Part shown: positions 38,484 to 44,498 of the stretch, piece by piece
Layout: the number at the start of each line of letters is the position of its first letter
Position numbering within the stretch: position 1 is the first letter of the stretch
Assembly: GCA_964420325.1 (NCBI GenBank)
Contig: CAYQSU010000023.1
Location: 1 to 44,498 of the forward strand
Origin: CAYQSU01 sp964420325
GTDB taxonomy: Bacteria; Pseudomonadota; Alphaproteobacteria; Rhodospirillales; Defluviicoccaceae
DNA length: 44,498 nucleotides
Direction: 5' to 3'
Notes under the pieces: model-generated
The model's database searches: none
What the model was told of the DNA's origin: nothing
Seen by the model: only the letters and a program-made list of their open reading frames with translations
Made by a program: the position numbers and the translations under genes

Positions 38484-39832
38484 ATGTTCATGTCGGCAGC
38501 CGACTACCGGGAGTCGCTTCGGCGCTATCGCCCCAAGGTCTTCGTCAACGGCCATGAGGTCGCCTCGGTCGCCGACGAGCCGCTGCTCGAGGCCGGAATC
38601 AACGCCATCGGCGTCACCTATGACTTCGCGCTGCGGCCGGAGCTGCGGACGCTGATGGTGGCGACCCAGCACTCGAGCGGGCGCGAGACCAATCGCCTCC
38701 TGCACATCAACCGCGAGGCGCGCGACCTCCTCTACAAGCTCGAAGCGGTGCGCGTCGTCTGCCGCGAGAGTGGCTGTGCCCAGCGCTACCTCGCCCACGA
38801 CGGCCTCAATTCGATCTTCCAGACCAGCCGTCGCGTCGATGCCGACAGCGGCACCGACTACCACGCGCGTCTCCTCGCCTACATCCATCGGGTCCAGGAC
38901 GAGGACCTGACCTTGGCCATCGCCATGACCGACGGCAAGGGCGACCGGTCGCTTAGGCCGCACGCCCAGACCAACCCCGACGTCTACGTCCACATCCGCG
39001 AGCGCCGACCCGAGGGCCTGGTCATCCGCGGCACCAAGGCCATCGTCACCGGCGCTCCCTACGTGCACGAGCTCCTGGTCATGCCGTGCCGATCGATGCT
39101 GAGTGAGGACGCCGACTTCGCCGTCTGCTGCGCCGTTCCCGTCGACGCCGACGGCGTCACCATGGTCGCCCGGCCCGCCGGCCGGCCGGGTTATCGCGGG
39201 GCCCGGTTCAGCGCCCGCTACGCCCAGTCGACGGCGGTCGTCCACTTCGACGACGTCGTCGTGCCGTGGGAGCGGGTGTTCCTCGCCGGCGAATGGGGGC
39301 ACTGCCGCCACCTCGCGACGACCTATGCCAACCACCACCGCCACAGCTGCATCGGCGCACGCGCCGGGTTCGGCGACCTCCTCATCGGCGCCGGCGTCCT
39401 GGTCAGCGAAGCCAACGGCGTCGGCCCCGAGAGCACCCCGCACATCCGCGACGCCATGGTCGAGCTGATCAAGATCGTCGAGGGCTTCTTCGCCTGCGGC
39501 GTCGCCGCCTCCGTCTACGCGGTGGCGGACCCGGCCGGCAACGTCATGCCCGAACCCGTGTTCGCCAACGTCGGCAAGCTCCTCCTGGCGACGCAGATCT
39601 ACGACATGCAGCGGCTCGCCCACTACGTCTCCGGTGGCCTCATCGTCGCGCTGCCGGGGCCGGACGAGGACCACAACCCCGCGACCGCGGGCGACATCGC
39701 GGCGACGCTGGCCGGGCGCCCGGACATCCCAGCCGCCCACCGCCGCGAGGTCGCCCGTCTGATCGAGGATCTCACCGCGTCGGACACCGCCGGCTGGTAC
39801 TCGGTGATCAGCCTGCACGGCGGCGGCTCGCC
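38484..39832 (+). CDS. 4-hydroxybutyryl-CoA dehydratase / HpaB-family flavoprotein, 3' end lost in assembly gap
   Basis: The 449 visible residues match the family of 4-hydroxybutyryl-CoA dehydratase (AbfD) and the 4-hydroxyphenylacetate 3-monooxygenase oxygenase HpaB, which use FAD on an acyl-CoA-dehydrogenase fold. Landmarks are MSAADYRESLRRYRPKVFVNG, AMTDGKGDRSLRPHAQ, GTKAIVTGAPYVHE and the near-terminal SLHGGGS. AbfD holds a [4Fe-4S] cluster with Cys99, Cys103, His292 and Cys299. Here the aligned residues are Cys98, Tyr102, His285 and Ala292, so two ligands are missing and a normal dehydratase cluster is unlikely. About 35 C-terminal residues fall in the N run. The start has GAGGAGGAG upstream. 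Substrate unknown. Confidence 0.85.
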
Positions 39833-39932
39833 NNNNNNNNNNNNNNNNNNNNNNNNNNNNNNNNNNNNNNNNNNNNNNNNNNNNNNNNNNNNNNNNNNNN
39901 NNNNNNNNNNNNNNNNNNNNNNNNNNNNNNNN
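39833..39932. other. Assembly gap (100 N)
   Basis: Exactly 100 unknown bases, the usual placeholder for a scaffold gap of undetermined size. It removes the end of the AbfD-like gene and the start of mscL, and other genes may be hidden in it. Confidence 0.99.
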
Positions 39933-39934
39933 TC

Positions 39935-40216
39935 CTCGGCAAGGTCGATTTCAGCAGCCTGTTCATCAATCTCACCGGCGAGGCCTACCCGTCGCTGGCG
40001 GCGGCAAAGCAGGCCGGGGCGCCGGTCATCGGCTATGGCGTGCTGATCAACACGATGATCCACTTCGTCATCGTCGCCTTCGCCGTGTTCATCCTGGTCA
40101 AGCAGATCAACCGCCTGAAGCGCGCCCCCGAGCCGGCGCCCGCGGCGCCGCCCGAGCCCCCACGCCAGGAGGTCCTGCTCCAGGAGATCCGCGACATCCT
40201 GATAAAGAGGGCCTGA
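39935..40216 (+). CDS. mscL: Large-conductance mechanosensitive channel MscL (C-terminal part)
   Basis: The 93 visible residues begin after the gap with LGKVDFSSLFINL, contain the second membrane helix (LINTMIHFVIVAFAVFILVKQINRL) and end with a proline/glutamate-rich linker and the cytoplasmic helix EVLLQEIRDILIKRA. MscL is a pressure-release channel of the inner membrane, usually about 140 aa. Roughly 45 N-terminal residues, including the pore-lining first helix, lie in the gap. The truncation is therefore an assembly effect, not a pseudogene signal. Confidence 0.93.
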   Translation, partial: LGKVDFSSLFINLTGEAYPSLAAAKQAGAPVIGYGVLINTMIHFVIVAFAVFILVKQINRLKRAPEPAPAAPPEPPRQEVLLQEIRDILIKRA

Positions 40217-40226
40217 CCCACGGATC

Positions 40227-40255
40227 CCGCCCGGCCGTTCGCTCTGGCCGGGCGG
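40227..40255 (+). terminator. Hairpin after mscL, probable terminator
   Basis: CCGCCCGGCC (40227-40236) pairs perfectly with GGCCGGGCGG (40246-40255) across a 9-nt loop, starting 11 bases past the mscL stop. The stem is very stable, but no T tract follows. The remaining sequence to 40553 has no gene; an A/T-rich patch near 40336-40362 probably belongs to the promoter region of the transglycosylase gene. Confidence 0.6.
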
Positions 40256-40553
40256 CCGGAGCCACTTTGGCGTTCGGGGCCGGCGCCGGCCCGGCCCCGG
40301 ACTGTCGCCGGATTTGACACCCGGCGGATTCCGTAACCAATTGAAGTTTTTGTGTTTTCGTCCGGCGCCGCGATCCGGGGTGGATTTCCCCTGTCAAACG
40401 CCTTTACAATCGTGCCAACGAAACGGCCGCACGACACCTCACTGCCGCGGCTGCTGGCAGGTATGGTGTTGAATCGGCGTGGTTCTGCGCCGCTGGAACG
40501 AAAATTGCGAAGAAGACGCCGTAAGCGGCGTTCGCGGTGGGTAGAGAAGGGAC

Positions 40554-41447
40554 ATGAGACGGTCGTCGGCTGGTGGCTTCTCTGGCTTCGTGATCGGTGC
40601 GCTGATCCTCTGCGCCGGCCCCGTTCACGCCACCATGCCGGTCACCGACCATGGCCGCACCGCCGTCACCCTGCCCGCGGCGAAATCGCAGTGGAAGTCG
40701 GGAGAGTTGCGGCGCGACACCGGCGGCCGCCTCGTCCTCGATCGGGACGCGGCGGGCGCACCGGTCGCGGCCCTCCACGCCGACGACTGCGAACCGGAGC
40801 CGCGGGCGGCGGTGCTCGAGCGGGCGCCGCAATGGCTCACCTCGCTCGTCGAGTCGCTGGCCCCGAAGTACGATCTCGCGCCGAGGCTGGTGCTGGCAGT
40901 GATCGCCGTCGAGTCGAACTTCGACGTCAAGGCGGTGTCCCCGAAGCGCGCGCAGGGTCTGATGCAGCTCATTCCGGAGACCGCGGACCGGTTCGGCGTT
41001 CGAAACCCGTTCGATCCTGCCGACAACATCCGCGGCGGCATCCAGTATCTGCGCTGGCTCCTGGAGTACTTCGGCGGCGATCTGTCACTGGCCCTCGCCG
41101 GCTACAACGCCGGCGAGAAGGCGGTCGAGAGGCATCAGGGGATCCCGCCCTATGCCGAGACCGTCGCCTATGTGAAGAAGGTGAAGGCGCTGGTTGGATG
41201 CGAACGGCCCCGATCCGCGTCGCTGGTGTCGAGCTTCGGCGCCTCCACCGTCGACCACGGCGCCGCCCCGGCCGACGGGGCGTGGCCGCCTGTGCAGAAG
41301 CCTTACGATCTGTGGAGCGCCGCCGTCTCCGCCGTCCGCGGCCCGGCGACGACCGACTGCCGTGGCGGTGGCGCCGGGTACGGGCCGAACGGCTTCCAAC
41401 CGCCGGGCGACATGCCGGCGCCGCACGGGTCCAGGATCTGCCGCTGA
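40554..41447 (+). CDS. Lytic murein transglycosylase, SLT domain
   Basis: A 297-aa exported protein with a signal peptide (MRRSSAGGFSGFVIGALILC..., predicted cleavage near AGPVHA). The SLT domain spans about residues 90-210: the catalytic Glu120 lies in LAVIAVESNFD, followed by SPKRAQGLMQLIPETADRFG, NPFDPADNIRGGIQYLRWLL and ALAGYNAGEKAVERHQGIPPY. Such enzymes cleave the glycan strands of peptidoglycan. The C-terminal 80 residues are Gly/Pro-rich, with a Cys pair that may form a disulfide. GAAGGGAC lies just before the ATG. The next gene overlaps its stop codon. Confidence 0.93.
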   Translation: MRRSSAGGFSGFVIGALILCAGPVHATMPVTDHGRTAVTLPAAKSQWKSGELRRDTGGRLVLDRDAAGAPVAALHADDCEPEPRAAVLERAPQWLTSLVESLAPKYDLAPRLVLAVIAVESNFDVKAVSPKRAQGLMQLIPETADRFGVRNPFDPADNIRGGIQYLRWLLEYFGGDLSLALAGYNAGEKAVERHQGIPPYAETVAYVKKVKALVGCERPRSASLVSSFGASTVDHGAAPADGAWPPVQKPYDLWSAAVSAVRGPATTDCRGGGAGYGPNGFQPPGDMPAPHGSRICR

Positions 41448-41986
41448 CCGGGCGGGCGCTGCTCCTCGTCGCCCTGCTCGTCGCCGGCGCGCCGGCGCTG
41501 ATCGCCTGTGCTTCGTCTCGGCTTCCGGACCCGAGGCTGGACCCGGGTTCCCCCGCCGGCGAGGCCGCCGCCGAAGCGCCCAGCACGCCCGAAGCCGGGA
41601 CCGGCATCGACCCCGTCGATCGCCCGATCGGCCACCGACGCCATTCGCGGGGCGCCCGGCCGTTCGAGGGCGGCTTCGGCGCGGACGCATCGCCCTCGGC
41701 GGTGCCGGGCGGGCGATCCGGGATCGACGGCGATCTCAGGGCCATCCAGGGCCGCCTCGAGACCATCGATCGCGAGCTCTGGACCATCGAGCGGAGCCTC
41801 CCGGCCCTGACCGGCATCGACCGCGAGAACGCGCTTCGCGGCGATCCGAGATACACCCGCTTCAGCCTCGAACGCCAAGCGCTGACGGCCCGCCAGCGAC
41901 GCCTCGAGAGCGAGCTCGACCGTCTCGACGGCCGCCGGCGCATCGGTCCGGCCGCCCCGGTGCCGGCTCTCGGAACCGAGGGCTGA
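41444..41986 (+). CDS. Predicted lipoprotein with coiled-coil region and no standard start codon
   Basis: This open frame overlaps the transglycosylase stop and encodes a convincing lipoprotein signal: TGRALLLVALLVAGAPALIAC with the lipobox LIAC. A Pro/Ala-rich linker follows, and then a charged, probably coiled-coil segment with two related repeats (RAIQGRLETIDRELWTIERS and RQALTARQRRLESELDRLDG). No ATG, GTG or TTG lies near the signal sequence; a CTG at 41444 (CTGA overlap with the previous stop) is the best-placed candidate. A rare start codon, ribosomal frameshifting from the previous gene or a sequencing error are all possible. Function unknown; co-transcription suggests an envelope role. 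Confidence 0.6.
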   Translation: MTGRALLLVALLVAGAPALIACASSRLPDPRLDPGSPAGEAAAEAPSTPEAGTGIDPVDRPIGHRRHSRGARPFEGGFGADASPSAVPGGRSGIDGDLRAIQGRLETIDRELWTIERSLPALTGIDRENALRGDPRYTRFSLERQALTARQRRLESELDRLDGRRRIGPAAPVPALGTEG

Positions 41987-42037
41987 GGGCTTTCGCCTCA
42001 ACCAGCGGCCGGTCGACGCGGCGTCGCGATCTCGCGG

Positions 42038-42649
42038 TCAGAACGGGCGCCGGCCGACGTAGTTGCCCTGCGGCTTGTAGTTGCAGACCCAGATCTGGCC
42101 GGAGTCGCCGCAGACCGCCATGCCGCATCCGACCTCGCGCGAGTCCCTCCAGACGAGCTGCGTGTAGTGGCCGCAGGTCCGGCCCGCGGGCGCCGTGCAC
42201 CGGTTCTCGGCGGCAACGAACCACTCCGCTTCCTCTGCCCAGGCGCCGACCACGTCTTCGGCGGTCAGTTTCTGGACCGCGCGAACGTCCTCCGTCCGCA
42301 CCGCCCCGCTTGCGTCCACATCGCCGGCCCGGCGATAGACGAGGGCGCTCGCCCAAAGGATGTTCTCGCCGTACCACTTCTGCTCGGGATCGTGCTGCAT
42401 CCGGCAGCCTTCGGCCGCCTGCCTCTCGGCCCTCGCCTGGGCCACGCCCGCCAGCATCTCCGACCAGGCGAGCGGCGGCACGCCGACCGACGCCCGTACC
42501 CGGTTGTGAGCCTCGAGCATGCCGTCCCTGGCGAGCACAGGCTTCGGCTCCACGGCCGACGCCCCGGGTCCGGAGAGTGCGAACCATGCCACGGCCAGAG
42601 CAACGGTGGGGATCGGTGAACTTGCGATTTCTCTCATCATCATCTTCAT
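42038..42649 (-). CDS. Secreted CAP-domain (SCP/PR-1-like) protein
   Basis: A 203-aa exported protein. The signal peptide has a hydrophobic core (PTVALAVAWFALSGPG) and an AxA-type end (GASA). The CAP domain follows: DGMLEAHNRVRASVGVPPLAWS, a His in CRMQHDPE, YGENILWAS, the signature GHYTQLVWRDSREVGCGMAVC and the C-terminal IWVCNYKPQGNYVGRRPF. The cysteines are placed as in eukaryotic-like PR-1 proteins and should form disulfides. The precise start among several close ATG codons is unsure. Function in bacteria is mostly unknown. It is divergent from the thioesterase gene, 40 bp away. Confidence 0.9.
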   Translation of the reverse strand: MKMMMREIASSPIPTVALAVAWFALSGPGASAVEPKPVLARDGMLEAHNRVRASVGVPPLAWSEMLAGVAQARAERQAAEGCRMQHDPEQKWYGENILWASALVYRRAGDVDASGAVRTEDVRAVQKLTAEDVVGAWAEEAEWFVAAENRCTAPAGRTCGHYTQLVWRDSREVGCGMAVCGDSGQIWVCNYKPQGNYVGRRPF

Positions 42650-42689
42650 GCCATTGTCGGGGGTTGTACACGACAGCGAAGAGGCCGCC

Positions 42690-43130
42690 ATGACCGACTC
42701 GCTGCGGGTCGGCCTCCACGCCCGGCGTTCGGTGGTCGTCGACGTTCCGCGCACCACCGATTTCCTCTGCGACGCCTTCCGCGTCTATACCACGCCGGGC
42801 ATCGTCAACGACATGGAGTTCATGTGCCGCGATCTCCTCCTGCCCCGCCTCGCGCCGGGACAGGACACCGTGGGTGCCCGCGTCGAGATCGATCACGTCG
42901 CGCCGGCGCTCCTCGGCGCGACGGTGGACATCTCGGCGGAGATCACCGCCATCGACGGCCGCCGGATCACCTTCGCGTTCACGGCCAGCGACAGGGTCGA
43001 GGAGGTCGCCCGGGGCCGTCACGTCCGCTGCATCGTCGACATCGATGCGGTCGCCCGCCGCGTCGCCCGCAAGACCGCGATGCCGGGCGAAGGCGGTGGC
43101 GGCGGCGAACGGCCTGGCACCAGGGAGTGA
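42690..43130 (+). CDS. Fluoroacetyl-CoA thioesterase (FlK)-like hot-dog protein
   Basis: A 146-aa hot-dog-fold thioesterase-like protein. The FlK catalytic triad Thr42, Glu50, His76 is matched by Thr35 (RVYTTPGIV), Glu43 (DMEFMC) and His69 (VEIDHVAP), with identical spacing of 8 and 26 residues. The core motif GTRVEIDHVAPA-like (VGARVEIDHVAPALLG) is clear. The Gly-rich last 20 residues look like a flexible tail. Members outside Streptomyces usually act on other acyl-CoA thioesters, so the substrate should not be assumed to be fluorinated. Confidence 0.85.
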   Translation: MTDSLRVGLHARRSVVVDVPRTTDFLCDAFRVYTTPGIVNDMEFMCRDLLLPRLAPGQDTVGARVEIDHVAPALLGATVDISAEITAIDGRRITFAFTASDRVEEVARGRHVRCIVDIDAVARRVARKTAMPGEGGGGGERPGTRE

Positions 43131-43275
43131 TCCCGGGCGGGGGGACGATCCGGCCTTGCGTGCAACCGGCCATTGCGAACGGCCCGCGCCGCCGTCATAC
43201 TTCCGCGCCTTCGCATGGGTTGCCCGCCGACCATCCCAGAGCCCGTGCGCCGATCCGAACCCGGGATAGCCGCCG

Positions 43276-44091
43276 ATGCTCTCCGAAATCGCCACGATGC
43301 TGACGGACTGGAGGGTCAGCCGCGCCGTCAGGGCCTACGCGATCGCCGGGCGCTACCGCCGCATCTACCACCACCACATTCGCAAGACCGCTGGAACCAG
43401 CCTGAACTCGGCGTTCTGGGGGCTCGCCGGCCTCGATCTCCGACAGATGGGCCGCCGGCAGCGGGTGGTCCGAGACGGCTACGTGTTCGTCCGCAACGAC
43501 CCAGGCCTGATCGCCCAGGGCGCCTACTTCTTCGCCAACTCGCACCACCCCGCTCACGCTCTCCGGCTGCCGGAGGACACCTTCACCGTCACCGTTCTGA
43601 GGGATCCTCTGGCTCGCGTCCTCTCCCATTACCGCTACCTGATCTGGGCGCGCGACGATCCCGGGGCCGGCGCTCGGGAGCCGTTTCTCTCCGGCCTCCA
43701 GGCCGAGATCGGCTGGCTCGGGCGGACGTTCGCCGATTTCCTCGCGCGCATCCCGCGCGAGCATCTGCTGCGCCAGCTCTACACGTTCTCGCCCGGCTTC
43801 GACGTCGACGAGGCGGCGGCGGGCGTCCTCGCCTGCGATGCCGTCGGCTTCACCGAAAGCTTCGCGGACGACATCCGGTGCCTGGGCGAGCGCCTCGGCC
43901 TGCCGCTCGACGAGCGGCGCGAGCGCGAATTCGTGCAGAGGATCGCTCCCGCGGACGCCGAGCTGGCGGCGGCGCGGGAGATGCTGGCGCCCGAGTACGC
44001 CCTCCTCGCACGGGTCCGAGAGGCGACCGGCCGATCGAACGCGCTCGCGGAAGAGGCTCCCCCCCCTGGTCCCTCCGCCGTCTCCCCTTGA
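43276..44091 (+). CDS. Sulfotransferase family protein
   Basis: A 271-aa PAPS-dependent sulfotransferase-like protein. The 5'-phosphosulfate-binding loop is HHHIRKTAGTSLNSAFWG (about residues 32-49), and the 3'-phosphate-binding motif is VLRDPLARVLSHYRYL (about 107-122, with Arg109 and Ser117). The C-terminal part is charged and ends in a Pro-rich tail. Such enzymes in bacteria often modify cell-surface glycans, as in the heparan-sulfate-like sulfotransferase group. The start ATG has no strong ribosome-binding site. No glycan-assembly genes are visible before the window ends. Confidence 0.85.
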   Translation: MLSEIATMLTDWRVSRAVRAYAIAGRYRRIYHHHIRKTAGTSLNSAFWGLAGLDLRQMGRRQRVVRDGYVFVRNDPGLIAQGAYFFANSHHPAHALRLPEDTFTVTVLRDPLARVLSHYRYLIWARDDPGAGAREPFLSGLQAEIGWLGRTFADFLARIPREHLLRQLYTFSPGFDVDEAAAGVLACDAVGFTESFADDIRCLGERLGLPLDERREREFVQRIAPADAELAAAREMLAPEYALLARVREATGRSNALAEEAPPPGPSAVSP

Positions 44092-44153
44092 AGCGCCTCG
44101 CCCCGCTGCAAAGATCTTGCTCATGATCGGTGCCGGCACAGCGCGGGCGGGCG

Positions 44154-44498
44154 ATGCCTGACGGCCGCGGGCGGCGGACGGTCCGGGTGCTGTCGGCGAT
44201 CGACGCGGTTTCGGCCGACGCCTGGGATGGCTGCGCCGGCGGGACCGACCCCTTCGTTAGCCACGCCTTTCTCCGGGCGCTCGAGGCGTCGGGAAGCGTC
44301 GCCGCGGAGACCGGGTGGATGCCCCGGCATCTCGCCGCCTTCGCCGACGACGGCGCATTGGTCGGCTGCGTGCCGCTCTACCTGAAGAGCCATTCCTACG
44401 GCGAGTACGTGTTCGACTGGAGCTGGGCCGACGCGTTCGAGCGCGCCGGCGGCCGCTACTACCCGAAGCTTCAGGCGTGCGTGCCGTTCACGCCGGTC
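44154..44498 (+). CDS. GNAT-superfamily acetyltransferase-like protein, COG3146 family (N-terminal part)
   Basis: The 115 visible residues run off the right end. They match the family once called DUF482 (COG3146, peptidogalycan/FemAB-like GNAT fold) with the recognisable run of motifs DPFVSHAFLRALEASGS, TGWMPRHLAAF, GCVPLYLKSHSYGEYVFDW and YYPKLQACVPFTPV. The substrate of this family is not established. The ATG at 44154 is preceded by a GC-rich leader without a strong ribosome-binding site. Confidence 0.85.
   Translation, partial: MPDGRGRRTVRVLSAIDAVSADAWDGCAGGTDPFVSHAFLRALEASGSVAAETGWMPRHLAAFADDGALVGCVPLYLKSHSYGEYVFDWSWADAFERAGGRYYPKLQACVPFTPV

Noticed and set aside
39935..40216. mscL as a pseudogene
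   Set aside because: The missing N-terminus coincides with the N run, so truncation reflects the assembly, not decay.

Overview
This window is high-GC DNA (about two thirds G+C by eye) whose gene families point to an alphaproteobacterium, most likely near Rhodospirillales/Rhizobiales. The signs are a clpX/clpP/trigger factor block, the ImuA-ImuB-DnaE2 mutagenesis operon under an alphaproteobacterial GAAC-N7-GAAC LexA box, an LdtR-like MarR regulator, an RpoH-family sigma factor, NnrU, CtaA and a TAXI-type TRAP transporter. One run of 100 N (39833-39932) shows this is a draft scaffold; clpX at the left and an acetyltransferase at the right run off the ends.

Layout. 1-2935 (minus strand): protein quality control, with tig, clpP and clpX in that order; the trigger factor carries a His-Glu repeat tract. 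3035-4729 (minus): tRNA-Leu(UAG) and the NAD(P)H-hydrate repair enzyme. 4856-10396 (plus): an SOS box and the overlapping imuA-imuB-dnaE2 operon, then an orphan ParA-like ATPase. 11127-15962: an alpha/beta hydrolase-OsmC fusion, a small membrane protein, an M20D amidohydrolase, a class III nucleotide cyclase and NnrU. After a gene-poor stretch (15963-16526) comes a three-gene redox unit (16527-22945): a GltD-like flavoprotein with an added ferredoxin domain, a full-length NifJ-type pyruvate:ferredoxin oxidoreductase, and a dihydroorotate-dehydrogenase-like protein lacking the usual catalytic loop.

23021-29173 holds an SMR exporter, a HAD phosphatase, the LdtR-like regulator, a small membrane protein, the RpoH-like sigma factor (with a second possible LexA box lying on its predicted -10 element), a lipoprotein S41 protease, a small membrane protein and a LapG-type cysteine protease. 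This region is rich in envelope and stress functions. 29273-32616 (minus) is a TAXI-TRAP transporter. 32952-38404 holds a GH13 glucosidase, a FixL/FixJ-like two-component pair and heme A synthase. Around the assembly gap lie a 4-hydroxybutyryl-CoA-dehydratase-family protein missing two cluster ligands and the C-terminal part of MscL. The right end has a lytic transglycosylase, a lipoprotein with no normal start codon, a CAP-domain protein, an FlK-type thioesterase, a sulfotransferase and the partial acetyltransferase.

The most original signals are the possible SOS control of the RpoH-like sigma factor, the NifJ-centred redox unit, and the ligand-deficient AbfD-family protein. All functional statements are by recognition of motifs; no database search was run.
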